NCBI GenBank assembly: GCA_001247695.2
Contig: LGRX02033446.1
Span: 1 to 64,000, forward strand
DNA from: Cymbomonas tetramitiformis
Taxonomy: Eukaryota > Chlorophyta > Pyramimonadophyceae > Pyramimonadales > Pyramimonadaceae
Reading direction: 5' to 3'
DNA: 64,000 bases
Below the pieces are notes generated by a model. The model saw nothing but the letters and a program-made list of their open reading frames with translations. It searched no databases and was not told where the DNA came from. Positions 1 to 13,700 of the stretch are shown piece by piece; position 1 is the stretch's first letter, and each line of letters begins with the position of its first letter. A program made the position numbers and the translations under genes.

Positions 1-1536
1 CCTCTGAAACGTCGATGTGCAAAGCGTAGACGACGGCGACCTACACGTTACCACACTTCAAATAGACACCCGGAACCCTCACAGACACCCATCTATTCCA
101 CCGAGGTGTACATAGACACGCTGGAGTCGTGCTTTCCGCTCGACCTTCTCACCCTCATCTTCAAATTCGATAAAATTGAATTGACTATGATTGATCCATT
201 CTTACCTTCCTCCCCCGCTCCACCGCCAACACCGCTCCCTCTCCTCCACCCCCGCCCTTCAGCAGTGGTGTTCTTAAGGCCAGAAGCGCCGGAAATTTCT
301 GGCAGATCAAATCGACGGGTTCGGTGGATCGGACCAAATGGCCCACTGTAACCCATCTTCCGGAAAAGACAGGATTACCGCATAAAAAAGCAGTCTGACT
401 GCATTTCGCTAAAAATGTCAGTTCCGTACATTTTCAACTGACCAATACCGACTGACATTTTCAACTGACCAATACCTACTGACCAATCGGAACACTGGAT
501 TGAACTTTTTCTGTGAAAAAGTATTGTCCAAACCCCTCTGGAAAATATATTATATCAGACCGACGACTCGCATCAGGGCATCAAGGCGTTAATGAGCTGA
601 GTTCTGTGCAGAGAAGATTAAATAAAAGGCGTCCACCAAGATAGCAATGAAGCGATTCCAGGCAGACCGGATGGCAGAGGCAACCAGAGGTTGAAAGATC
701 CTCGACCGTCACAAATGGGTGATCAGAGCCCAACCAGCCACCAGCCACTAGGGGGGAAGACGCTCAGGGATTTCGGGGGGAGATAACAGACACCAGTCCA
801 AACATGAACCCAAAGGAGTTACGCGCTCGCTGTGTAGCTGACCTGAAAATAAGCTTAGGCTTGAGTGCCATGAGCATACCAGAGGGAAAGCCCAAGCTAC
901 ATGACCCGAGATCCAAGCTACATGACCCGAGATCCAAGCTACATGACCCGAGATCCAAGCTTCACTCTTCAAAGTCACTCGGCCAGTGTCACGAATCCGC
1001 CGCATTGGTCGCAACCCGAGCTAAACTCTTCAGTCCTGACAGGGTCTCTCAACTGAGAACTTCTCGCCCTGTGCCCCGCCAGCAGCTCGACGCACTCGAC
1101 ACCAACTACCGGTCATCCGCATCATGGATGCCTACGAGAAAGGATGCCGGGGCGACGCGGCAATACATGTCTCGGCATTTTTAGCGAGCAGTGCCAAGGA
1201 ATATGGACGCAGCTACCCCCTCCCCACCCTCCCCCGCCCGCGTGAAATTGGCGCGTCTGTGCAAACCAAGAGCTCCGTGCCCGGAATGCAGATCGCTCCC
1301 CACGCAAATGTCCTCTGCTGCGCGGCTTCCCATCCCGAGGCGCCTCTGAGAGGCTCGTGGTCCCCGAGAGAAGATTCCGTCGCGAGCACCCCGACACCCT
1401 GTGGACAGCGTGCGTGACCCGCGTCCTCGCCTTGGTCCTTCATCCACCACACTCTGCTTCGCAGGCGACCCGGAGCAACAGGAGGCGCCAAGGACGGAGA
1501 GGGCAGGCCCCGACCGAGGGATCAGGAGGCAGACAC
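1..1536. other. left flank, no confident gene
   Basis: I see no protein that I can recognise here. The stretch is moderately GC-rich between about 750 and 1536 and AT-richer before that. The host gene that runs leftwards may have further 3' exons here, because its last exon that I can place (1537-1723) ends with a donor-like GTGTCT and no stop codon. Short overlapping reading frames on both strands look like shadows. Confidence 0.4.
894..960. repeat. 21-bp tandem repeat, about three units
   Basis: The unit AAGCTACATGACCCGAGATC plus one C repeats head to tail at 894, 915 and 936 with no differences that I can see. It is probably a minisatellite. Confidence 0.85.
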
Positions 1537-1723
1537 CTGGGCGCGGCTCGAGGTCGGAGAGCTCATGGATGTGCAGCAGGTGCGCGATGGACGTGATCGG
1601 CCTGCCGGGGGTATGGGGGTGGTTCAGCCGCTTGTTCCCCGGTGGGAGGTACACCCGGCCCGAGCCCGTCACGCGCGGCTTCTGCTCCTGCTCCTGCCGC
1701 TCGGCTCTCTTCTTCGCGTATAG
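1537..1723 (-). CDS. probable C-terminal exon of the EF-hand/WD40 gene
   Basis: Preceded by a TTGGCAG acceptor, this exon reads LYAKKRAERQEQEQKPR and later HLLHIHELSDLEP, a composition typical of coding sequence and unlike the surrounding repeats. Its phase joins exactly to the exon ending at 7691 (GAG then CTA). If that join is right, the ~6 kb intron between them contains the DIRS-like element and the long inverted repeat. It ends at a GTGTCT donor-like site without a stop. Confidence 0.5.
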
Positions 1724-4700
1724 CTGCCAAGGCATTGCAGGCCCGGGACCCCACCGCCCCGTCATCGCCGCAGAGTGCTAGTGGCCCCGGCGAGCCACAC
1801 GATGTGTACTCAGCCAGTTGTCAATAGGCGCGCCAAGAGTGACAGCCATGCCTGCTCCAGAGCCACAGGATCAGATGCACAGGATGCGAGGGGGCTCGGG
1901 ATCCTGCGGGAGGGGCCGGCATGAGCATGCAAGAACCGGCCAATACTGAAAATGGTCTCCGCAACGTCAGCGTGATCTAATGATGAACAATTAAGACTAG
2001 ACGGGTTAATTACGGTTATTGTGGAACTGTGCTACCCCTTAGCTTGGCTTTCAAAATTGCTATTTTATCAGTGCTCAGAACCCTGAAAAAATGAGCCAAA
2101 AAGCTCCTGATTTGGTTGAGAACTCAGGCTTGAGTTCCCAAATCCCTGAGTCACCATTGCCAAAGCTAGGACCAAACACCTCAGTGGCATCTCATGACAC
2201 AGATGAGAAATGCAACTCGAGTGAGTCCCTCAGATCTAAATTGATGACACTCACTCGGGTGGCTGAGATGAACTGTCCCTGGTTTCAACTTGGCTAAGTT
2301 GGAGGGGTCCTCAGCAGACCACGTAGGTTGTTGTAGGATTGATGACACTAGGACAACCACTGATTGGTGGTTGTAGATTTATTGTTCATTGATTTGATCC
2401 TGCTGCTGCAGGATTGGGTAGCCGTCATTTCTAGGAAATAGAAATAACTTGAAGTCTGGTTTGCAGCTCACTCTTGAATGAGCAGGAAATTGTTCAACCT
2501 CCTTGTCACTCTAGTGGAGACATCAAAGTAGACATTTCAGTCTGACTAGAGCTTCAGATTTGTTCACCCACCCGCCCACACCTGGGAAAAGGGAAGGGGG
2601 AAGGGGGTACCCGGGACTCTGGGACCAGACAGCCCCAAGGGATTGGGTCTAATCTGGTTGCACCCGGGACCCCTTTACCTTATTTCTCTCTGATACTCCC
2701 TCCCTGAGACTCAGACTCACAACACACCCAAAAGTCATCCAAAAAGATGGCAGTTCGACCCGGCGAGAGTTGACATGTCGGGGGAGAGTTATGTCAAGGC
2801 GGGCTTTGAGCTCAAGGTTGACGAGCTTCATGAGGAGGAGCTCCGTTATAAGAGGGTTGTCCCGATCCCGTCTCACTTCGCGGAGGCAGTTCACGGGGTG
2901 GGAGTGGTGGACAAAGACCACTCAAATTTTGAGAAGGTCCGCGTTGTCCACAACTACTCTGAGAATGAGGATTGGTCAGTGAATTCGGCCACGGACATTC
3001 CGGAGCAAAAGTGGCAATCTGCCGCGGATGCGATGGCGTTTCTAAGGCCGAAGTATTTCATGATCAAGGTTGACATCAAGAGCGCGTACCGGCATTTGCC
3101 GATAGCGCTTCAGTACCTCCGGTATCACACATACCGTTGGAGGGGTGAGGTGGTGGCTGACCTCCGGTTTCCGTTTGGGCATCGAGCGGTACCGGGGAAG
3201 TTCCATGAAGTCACAGAAGCCTTGGTGAGATTCTTGAGGGGCCAAGGTTTCTCGGCTTCGGTCGGGTTTTTGGATGATTTTTGGGTGTGTTGTGAGTCTG
3301 AGTCTCAAGGAGGGGCTTTGGAGGCTCTGGAGCTACTCCAGGACATCCTAGAGTTCCTAGGCCTGGAGGTGGCCTGGGACAAGTGTGAGGGACCTGTGCA
3401 AGATGTTGCTTTCCTTGGCATTAGGCTTTGTACTAACGAGTTTGGGGAGGGCCACGTATCGGCTAGCCTTCCGATGAGGAAGTGCCGGGCCCTTCGGGAG
3501 AAGGCCCTGTTTTTCTCTCGAGCCAGTATGTGTGCTAGGAAGGACCTGGACAGGTTCATGGGACAACTGGCTTTTGCCTCAAGGCTAGTCAGGGGATTGT
3601 CCTTGTTCTGTGGTCCGGGACATGCATTGTTGAGGTCTCGGAAGAGATGGCTTTCGATGTCGGGGGGTGCTTGTGCGGACTTTTGTTTTGTGGTTGAGTG
3701 CCTGGAGATTTACAACGGGCAACAGGTTGTTTTGATGAAAAGGAAGGTTAAGCCTTCTCATTTCTCGGTGGATGCTTCCACGGGCACGGGGATGGGAGGT
3801 TTTCTTGATGGGAGGTATTTTGCGGTCAGTTGGCTTGAGTTGTTGGCCCTGCCTCAAGAGGCTTTCTACCCTTTCAGGGATAGAGCCTCCTCCCAGATCA
3901 ACTACCTGGAACTTTTCTCCGTGTTTTGGGCACTCAAGTTGTGGGGAGAGTTCCTTCGGGGACTCATGGTGGTCCTCATTACCGACAATACCCCGACTCG
4001 GGGGATGTTGGAGGTGTACCCCTGACTTCAGGTTGTTGCTCACAGCCATTTTCAAGCAGTGTGTGCAGTTTGATGTGCGGTTCATTGTTGAGTGGGTTCC
4101 CTCAAAGCAGAACCAGTTTGCAGATGCTCTGAGCAGGCAAGAAATGCGTCTGTTCTTTGATCTGCACCAGGAGTGGAAGTCCTCCTCCATTTGGAGACAG
4201 GACAGGGATGACTGGAAGCTGTTTTCTGAGGTTTTTGAGAGATTGGATCGGAGATTCGGTCCTTTCTCGGTGGATGCGTGTTGTGACGCGTTTGGCGCCA
4301 ACAAGCAGACCCTTGTGTGCTGGACAGTCAGGCAAGACTGCACCACACAGGATTGGGCGGGAGGAGGGTGAATGTGGGGACCTCTACTTGTTTTGTCATC
4401 CCGGTGTGGCCCACTGCGGACTTTTACAAGTTCGTTGTGACCAAGCCTTCGGTGTTTTTCCCGGTTGACCGGTTTGAGGCTGAGGCGAACCTGTTCTCAG
4501 CCCCCGGGCTAGAGGGGAACCGGAAGTTCTACGGGCCCACAAGATGGCCCGTGATGGTGTTCAGGGTGCCTCCTTGCTTTGTTCAACTGGACTAACTTTC
4601 TTTTGATTGACAGATGGCGAGAAGAGGGAGCTGGAGGACGGAGTGGCCCACTTTGCCTTTAATGCGGTGGCCCTGAACACCAGATCTTCCTACAAGACAG

Positions 4701-7700
4701 GTGGTAAGCAATTCTGCCGCTTTGCTGTGTGGTATGACTTGAGGCCGATTTTCCCGGCCTCGGAGCATTCCTTGGAATTGTGGGCTGCATTCCTGGCTAG
4801 GAGTGTGACGTACTCCACAATCAAGGCCTACCTGTCTGCTGCTAGGAACCTTCATCTTGAGCTGGGTTTCACCCTTCCGGAGTTCGAAGAGCTTAAGCCC
4901 CTTCGCCGGACCCTTCGGGGGATCAAGAGGTTGAAGGGGAATCCTAAGCGGAAGAAGCTAGGAATTGGTCCGAAGGAACTTGTCTCGATCTTCTTTGGAG
5001 GCGGTATTGACCTCGAGAAAGAGAATGACTTGTTCTGTTGGTTGGCATGCTTGCTGGCATTTGGCGGCTGTTTCAGGAAGGCCAATGTCACGGCCAAGAA
5101 ACAGGACGCTTTCTCCCGCTCAGGTGCCATGCTCAAAGCGAGCGTGAGGTTCACCGGGAAGGACTTGATGGAAATTGTGGCATCTTTCTCCAAGACAAAC
5201 CAGTTTTCTGAGAGGGAGCACAAGGTGCTTTTCCGAACGGTGAGATACACAGCTTTCTGTGTTGTCACTCTCACCCGCAAGGCCTTGGCAGTGAATTCCT
5301 GTCAGGTGGGCCCAAGGCGCCTCTGTTGTGTTACAGGAAGGCAAATGGGCAGCAGGTTGCCCTCACCCATGCAGTGTTTGATCACTGGTTGAGGGACAAG
5401 CTGAAGGTTGCAGGCTTGCAACCTGACCTGTATTCTGGGCACTCTTTCCGGAGGGGGGCGGCTACCCTTGCATTTGCGGAAAGAATGCCCAGGAACCTTG
5501 TTAAGCACTGGGGGGATTGGGTCTCGGATGCAGTGGATGAATACCACGAGATGACTCCGGAGCAACGCTTGACCATTCCGAAGCTAGTGTCCGATGCCAT
5601 GGCGGCTGCTGTGGACGCCCGACGCTAGTTCCAGCTCGGATGGTGTTCTAGTCTAGTTTCCTGCCTGGCAAAGCGCACTGTGTGAATGGGAAGGGGGTAC
5701 CCGGGACTCTGGGACCAGACAGCCCCAAGGCATTGGGTCTGATCTGGTTGCACCCGGGACCCCTTTACCTGTCAAGTTCTGACTTTCACCACCTAAGGAA
5801 CTAGAACTAGCTAGCTGACTCTAGATGTAAATCTATTTTGGAATGAAACATCTTGTGAAGACCTGTGTTTGGTATTTGTGTAAAGTTCCCTTGCAATAAT
5901 CGACATTGCGCCGATTCCGCAGGGACCATGTTCATGCACAATTGTGATCGTTAGATTATGCAGACTCTGCGGGGACTGCGTTCATGCACAATTATGATCG
6001 TTAGATTATGCAGACTGCGTGGGATTGAAAGTGCTCATGCACAATTGTGATCATTAGATTGGCGGTGACTCTGCGGGGACTGCATTCAGCACAATTGTGA
6101 TCGTTAGATTATGCAGACTCTGGGACCGCTTCATGCACAATGGTGATTGTTAGATTATGCAGACTGCGGGACTGCGTTCGTGCACAATTGTGATCATTAG
6201 ATTATGCAGACTCTGCGGGGACCGGTGTTCATGCACAATTGTGATTGTTAGATTATGCAGATTCTGCGGAGACCATGTTCAATGTTTTATGTTTTCCGGT
6301 TCTGTCATACCGGAGGTCATCAGTGGTGCAATGCACGGCATTTTCCCCTTCTCTTGGATATGCCGAACAGAGTTGCACTGCTGCCCTCTCCCGCCGTGGA
6401 GTCTCCACCGCTAGCTTGCAGCGCCCAGAGACGATGCCCCCTTAGCCTGTGAGCACGCCTTGCAGACCGTGCACTGAAGCCAGCGAGTGTGCAAGGGGGG
6501 GGCGGGGATGGAAGGCGAAGGGGAGCCAGGTGAGATGCGCCGGAGAGAGCGTAATCTAAGTGATGGGTAGGGCAGCGGCAGGAGGCCCCCTAGTGGATGT
6601 GGCTGTGGCAGGAGGCCCCCCAAACCGCTGCAGGAGGGTGGTAGTACAGAGCGCGGCAGGGCGGAGCGCGGGAGCCCACCGATGTGATGCACGATCTGCG
6701 GAAGGTTCAAATCGGCGAGGTGTAGAGTGCGTCCCTCGCCACCACGACCGACGGCCTGGTGCAGGTATGTGGAAAGTGCATGGGCAAGAGAAGCATCCTC
6801 GTCATGTGCAATGAGAAATTGATGATGACGATCGTCTAGTTGCTTTTCATTGATCGTGGAGTGGATGCCACCACTTTAGGGATCTCGCATGAGAGGCCGC
6901 TGCTGCCCGCCAAAACTTTTGCGAATGGCGTAGTAAACGTCGTTGTAGGGCGTCTCATGGGCAACTTCGAGGCACCGTGGTGTGCTAGCTCTCGTCGTTG
7001 CCGAAGGTGCTCATTGTTCACATGAAAATGAATCGACTCGAATACCGAAAATGATACAGACTTCAGCCTCAGCCTCAGCCGGACAGTATCGAAGGCGCCT
7101 GTTTAATTTTCGGTATTCGAGTCGATTCATTTTCATGTGAACAATGAGCACCTTCGGCAACGACGAGAGCTAGCACACCATGATGCCTCGAAGTTGCCCA
7201 TGAGACGCTCTACAACGACGTTTACTACGCCATTCGCAAAAGTTTTGGCGGGCAGCAGCGGCCTCTCATGCGAGATCCCTAAAGTGGCGGCATCCACTCC
7301 ACGATCAATGAAAAGCAACTAGACGATCGTCATCATCAATTTCTCATTGCACATGACGAGGATGCTTCTCTTGCCCATGCACTTTCCACATACCTGCACC
7401 AGGCCGTCGGTCGTGGTGACGAGGGACGCACTCTACACCTCGCCGATTTGAACCTTCCGCAGATCGTGCATCACATCGGTGGGCTCCCGCGCTCCGCCCT
7501 GCTGCGCTCTGTAATACCACCCCCCTGCAGCGGTTTGGGAGGCCTCCTGCCACAGCCACAGCCACTAGGGGGCCTCCTGCCACTGCTCCACCCATCAAGC
7601 GAGATGCCCCGGAGAGCGGTCTAATCTAATTGGTGCCCTCTGGAGCCGTGCCTCCACCGCACCGCCGGCCAGGCAGCCGGGCAAGCGCACCTCCATGGGC

Positions 7701-10700
7701 TCCAGCGCTTCGGGCCGATCTCCAGGAGCGTCGTCCTCGCGGGCACCCTCTTCACTCCCCGCCACAGACTCGTCCTCGTCCACAAAATCCTGGCTGCCTT
7801 CTGCGCCGCAGATAGGCTCTGGCTCGCGCGAGTGCCACGTCACGCGGTCATCTATCTGTTACCCCTTTCCCCCCTCTCAGCGTTTCGAGCCCACACACAT
7901 GTTCCCACGCTCACCTGTACCAAGTTGGTCCAGGGCGGCGATGAGGATGCCTCCTCGTGGTTGGCTGGCAGCGGGCAGGGCGCCATCGCATATGGCATGG
8001 GCCGGGCAGGGCGCCGCTTGCGAGCGCCTGCCTTGGGGAGGCCGAGGACTCCAGAGGGTGGTTAGCTGGGCCGCGGCTGGGCCAACCTGCCAGGAGTCGC
8101 GGCCGAAGTCCCCGATGCGTATGCCATCGATGGTCCACAAGGTGATGTTGTAGTCCGTGGAGGCGGTGACCAGCATGTCTCCTTGCTCCTGATTGGCCAC
8201 TCCCCGCCCGGTGGTCCTGCTTTGCTCAGCCCCACCCGGTGATGCTCCTGCGCCTCCGGCGGCGCCTGACGAGGCACAGCCGAGGGCCGGCTCCCGACGA
8301 GGCGCAGCCGAGGGCCGGCTCCCGACGAGGCGCAGCCGAGGGCCGGCTCCTGACGAGGCACAGCCGAGGGCCGGCGCCAGACGAGGCGCAGCCGAGGGCC
8401 GGGCACCTTCACAATGTACTGCGTTGAGGACACAGCGGCAGTGTGAGCCTGAAAGTACAGCAGCTCCTTCATCACCTCCCGCCCCGACTTGACCGTCTGC
8501 CCGCGGAACTTCGAGATATCCCACACCTGCGGGTGCGCCCTCTCCAGCACCCCGCTTCCCGCCTACGTCTCAGCAAGCGAGCAAGCGGGCGCCTCAGAGC
8601 TCGCCATTGTTCACTCTGCGGAGCCTAAGGGAGGGGTTTAGGGACAGGCGACAAGGGCAGGGGCGGTGAGGAAGGGAACGGAGGGGCATGGAGGGAGGGG
8701 TGGCGATGAGGGCAGGGGTCCTCCTGGGCGCCCGCGCAGCCCGAGTGCGCGGACGTTGGAAGCGGCGGCTCGAGTGCGCGGACGTTGGAAGCGGCGACCC
8801 GAGTGCGGGCCATCTTCGAAGGGTGAGGAAAGGAGCACCTTTATTCCGCCGACCGAGTCAGCAGTGACGAGGCGGCGCCCCTCCGGATGCACACACATCT
8901 GCAGGAGGGACTCCCCCGAAGCATGCCGGGCGTGCATCTGGCGAACCCCCCAGCCCTTTCCCGTCGGCCTCCATCCCGAAGCGCGTGACGCAGTCCATCA
9001 CTCAGCGCACACCTACAGCAGTGCTCACGCACGAGGGCTACACCTGGCACCGATAACCCGGGCTGGGCCCGCCCATTGCCTGTTACGGGGCGGGCAGCGC
9101 TATGGAGCTTGATTGCGGTGGCGCCTCTCTCTCTCTCTCTTCGCGAGGAGGTGCATCGTCACCGGTATTGGGATCATGCGCCTCGATGATGCACCCAGCA
9201 CTCGGCGGGTGGCTGCTGTTCCGCCAGCTCAGCGCATGTGCGGAAGCAGGGGGGCGATGTGACATGAGGCATTGGGACAACGGCGGGGACCCCCACCTCG
9301 AGGCACAGGTTGCCGTCCACGGAGCTCCAGAAGCGGACACAGCCGTCGGCTCCGCATGCCGCAAGCATACCTGCGGCGTTGGATAGGAAGAGCACCTTCT
9401 CCACGGCACGCTCCGTCAGCAGCATGTTCTCCAGATCAGCCGCGTGCATCTTTGTCTTGATCGCTCCGCTGCGCACGGCCCCGTCCAAGGCACCCTCACC
9501 CCCTCACCCCCTCTCTCACCCTCTCGCACTCCCTTCTCACCCCCTCTCTCACCCCCTCTCACCCCTCTCTCCACCCCCAAGCTTTCTCCCCCTCAAGCCA
9601 GTGAGAGGTATGCACCCCATTGTGCTGCGGAGTGGTAATTTAGGGTTTTAGACCCTAAAACCCTAAACCCTAAAATATGGGACGCGTGCCCTCGTTGAAG
9701 AGTGTAGGAGCGCGGCATGGAGGGCCTACACCTGGATGGAGTTGAATCTCCATTTCCGGTGTCTTACCCTCTGAGGCAGCTGAGAACAGATGGGCAGGAC
9801 TCACCCAAAAACCCTGCTTCGCCTAAAACCTTCAGCGGATTCGACAATTTGGCATTGGCACTACCAAGGTGCTCTGGTTTGTGAGTAATTATCCCGCTGA
9901 ACTGGCCGCAATGTTCTTGTTGTTTGCTTAGCCGATATGTCAAGTGGGCAGAGCCGTGACAACGCCCAATGCAGCTAAACCATTTGCAGTTTTGACAGCT
10001 TTTGAAATATGAGAGGCCTTGAAAAATAGGGATGTATTAGTACCAGCAATGATTGTCGATAATATTAAAAGTGAAAATATAGGGCGGTAAAAATACATCG
10101 TTGCATAGTGATTTATAAATGTGATAAATGATCATTTCTGCAATAAAACTCTTCGAAGTTCCTCGCATAAGTGCAGGTTTGAATATTCCGACTTGAGTTC
10201 ACCAAAGACGAGCCTCGACGGTCATCATCTGGCACCTGGCACCTAGCACCTGGCACCTGGCACCTGGCACCTGGCACCTGGCACCTGGCACCTGGCACCT
10301 GGCACCTGGCTGGCGTGACCCGTTGCAAATTTTGAGGGAGAATCTGCTTTGAATGATAATTGCATGAAAGGGGGTTGAGAAAAAGTGATGATGAGTTTGC
10401 TAAGTATCAGACATACTTCCCTTTTCATTTGCATTCAATGCCGCTGTGGATTGATGGATGGTATGTATCCGCCATATTATCATAGTGAGTGTGACCATTC
10501 CTGATTCATATAACACATACGTATTTCAAATCTAATTTCGAGCTAATTCTCATATTTATTTGTATTTTCATTTCCATTTTGTTTTATTTTATGTCTAATA
10601 AATTTGTACGATTTCTTCATACATGTTTACACAAGTGATCACGTCATTAATTCATTTATCACATCAGTATTCATTGTGAATTAAGTTTGCTTTTACCGGT

Positions 10701-13700
10701 TTCATTACTTATTTACTTGGTGCACTTTGGCGGAGGCTATAGTCGGAACAATACTACTGGCATGACGTGGTGGTGCGTTCACAAAACACGCGAGGGTGGA
10801 AGTTGGAGAGGGGAGCACCTATCGATGTTCCAGATAATGATGACTCCGTCATAGCTGGCGGTCGCCATTGTGGAGGGGGGCGAAAGAGCCACAGTCAAAA
10901 TGTCATCTGCGTGGCCTGGGGTACGAGGGGGGGGGAGCGGGAGGTGAGTTTGGCAGCAAGTGGGCCCTGCCGACTTCTGCTATGCCCTTGCAGTACGTTG
11001 GCGCACCATGATTGGATGAGGGGCTCTCTACAAAAGAGAGAAAGCGAGACAAGGAAAGTACCTGCCCCCCTTCTGTATAGAAGAAAGATAAATTCAATAA
11101 TCGACACAGTAGAGCCTAACGGGGAGGAGTCGGGCGCGCTTCAAGCCAGGATGCGGCCCTCGGGCTGGGCCCTGAACAGCACATCCTGGTGCAGGCGAGG
11201 GCAGATGCAGTGGGCGTACGAGCAGGCGGTGGGAATGGGGTGCACGGGAGGGCCGACGGGGGTCACCAGGGAGGTTCCGGCTCGTCGTCACCTGCTTCTT
11301 CTCCCCGTCCTCCCAGAAGGCCACCTTACGGCTCCAGCCCACCCCGATCACATGTTTGTTGTGGAAGCCCCCATGCACGTATTCGATGCCTGCGTGGCCC
11401 CATCCCCACTATCCTCAGCTCTTCCTCAACGCCCCAGTGTTCCGCCTGCCCCGGCATCGCCCCAAGCATCCTTACCTCGTCCCGTTTCATACTTCAGACG
11501 TCATCGCGCAAGGCTGCGCCAATCGAATTGCAGCGTCAGGTTGAGCACACACATTCGCGCGCCCGCTGGGTGGTGGGCAAGAAGTGGGAGGCCTCGGGTG
11601 CTTGCCCCGGAGCCTCGGCCTGTTTTATTCATGACAAAGATGGTCAAAGATGGTCAAAGATGGTCAAAGATGGTCAAAGATGGTCAAAGATGGTCAAAGA
11701 TGGTCAAAGATGGAAGAGGTTCAGCCAATGCTGATGTCTTTTGGGAGGGGGGGAACCAACATTCAGATGACCGCATTGACTTAGGGAGCGATACCGCACA
11801 TCCATGTGCATAATTTCAACGATAGGCATCCCGCAACCATTTCAGACTGACTGAGAACGACACTCACACGTGCATGAGATATGAGATACTCACCAATGGG
11901 AAACTGGTACAAGACACACGGCAGTGAGCAGGACGGGCATAAGGGTCCTGCAAGCTGCAACAGTACGGCGGCAACGGGCGGGTCCCGAGGGCAGTGGTGC
12001 GATCAAGCTGGTCAGGCTGGTGTGCGGGGCCAGCATCTTACCTGTGATTTCATCCTGCGTTGGGTTGATAAGGGTCTTCAGGCAAGAGCCGTTGCTGAAA
12101 TTCCAAACCTGACGAAATCTCCGCACCCAGCACCTCCCCCCACCCCCCACCTCTCAAGTGCGCCGGACCCTGCCGCTCGTTGACTGAACACCCCACAGCC
12201 CACACCCCACCCCACCGTGTTGAGTGCTTCTCGAGGCGCGGCCCAAGGGCCGGGGCGCGCCTTCATGGTGCCGTCGTGGGCCCCCGTGAGAAGCCGCCGC
12301 CCGGTCTTGTCGAAGGCCATGGCAGTGATCTTGGCCGACCCGTGAGCGCCGCCGAACCGGAACCGCATCTTACCTGCCCCCTCCATCGCCACCCGCCGTC
12401 CTCAGCCGCCTCACCCTCCTCGGCACCCGCCGTGTCCTCCACACGCGCTGCTTCTCAATTTGCCGGCGCCTGGAGCTCGCCTGGTGCTCTGAGAGGCAAG
12501 CTCCAGGTGCCGCGCTCAGCGACCGCCGCCCCTCAGAGTCCTGCCACGCACTTCCGAAGCGGCCGGTCGGAGCACCCGCTGCGGCGCTCCTGGCTTCCAC
12601 TTGCGCGAGCGGACCGCTCTCTCTGGAAGCGGAAGCGTGGATGTGCCGGAGCTGTCACATGTCAGAAGCGCCGCGTGCTACATGCCATCTTTGGCTGTAT
12701 CGTGCGTGGCATGGCATCTCTCGTTGCGCCGCCAGTCACACGAACCCTGGCAGCAGCATTTGCCGCATGGCATCCCCAAAACTGCGTGTAACATCGCGGT
12801 CGCGGCGTCTCTGCGTTTTGACGCCTGCGGCTGTCTCTGAGCTGCGGAGATTGTCGCCAGAGGGGGCACGCCCTTTATCTGGCTTGAGGGAAGTGCAGGG
12901 GGTGGCAGGAGGGGCGCGGCGGGAGGGTTCGGGGGAGACCTGTGTCGCCCTCCCAGACGCAGACGTTTGACCCATGGTCCCCACTGATCACCTGGTTGAA
13001 GTTAGGTTGTACAGCGCCGCAGCCACTGGGTCCTGCAGCACCCATGCCACCCCCCCGAAGCCTCATCCCCCGCAGGCCGCCTCGTCCTCCGAGCACCCAA
13101 GTGGTCACCAGGCTGCCGTTGAGGCCACCAGCTCGCGGAGCTTCTCAGTCCTCGAGCCCTGATCTTGCATGCGCACCCCTGGAAGGGGAAGTTCCATGAG
13201 ACAGCCACTTCTCCTACTAACAACCGGTTGTTAGATATGAAAGTTAGAGACACGGGGTGAAAGAAGGGGCGCAAGACTGCAACGGGCGCATTGCAGAGGG
13301 GGTGGGCAGGTCACCTTGTGGCACATGCCGGAGCGGGCCTCCCAGCTCCTCAGGGGCCATGCCTTCGGCCGAACCGCCACTGTGACCAACTGGCGTCCCG
13401 ATTCCCAGCACCGGTCCCCCTCCTCCCCACTCTCAGCCGTGGCCTGAGCTGACGTCATCATCGAATGCTCCTCGTCGCACTGAGCAAGCCGCACTGGGCG
13501 CAAGAAACCGTGGCGGCACGGCGGACTCTGCGACTGCTGCAGCGTGAGCGGTTAGTGTGCACAGTGGCTAGAAAGGTACCGCGCAGCATGCACCATGATC
13601 TCGTATAGAATAGCAGCTTTTTATATACACGCACATCGTCGATATACTTCGAAGCACTTCCGAGCATATGGGCAGCGTTATGTGTAATACGCGCACAATG

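Larger units (their letters stand above)
2598..5770 (+). mobile_element. DIRS-like tyrosine-recombinase retroelement, decayed
   Basis: Two 83-bp direct repeats (2598-2680 and 5688-5770, two differences seen) bracket a reverse transcriptase/RNase H frame and a tyrosine recombinase frame on the plus strand. This is the gene content of DIRS/Ngaro-type elements, which use a tyrosine recombinase instead of an integrase and have split direct repeats rather than LTRs. I found no flanking target duplication, as expected for that class. True ends may lie slightly outside the repeats. Both genes are frameshifted, so the copy looks dead. It lies antisense in a host intron. Confidence 0.75.

Noticed and set aside
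804..1184. 126-residue plus-strand frame containing KLHDPRS repeats
   Set aside because: The repeated peptide is only the 21-bp minisatellite; no other support.
10767..11813. 348-residue plus-strand reading frame
   Set aside because: It lies antisense to three WD40 exons, includes the 10-bp minisatellite (KDGQRWSKMV repeats) and resembles no family; it is a GC-rich shadow.
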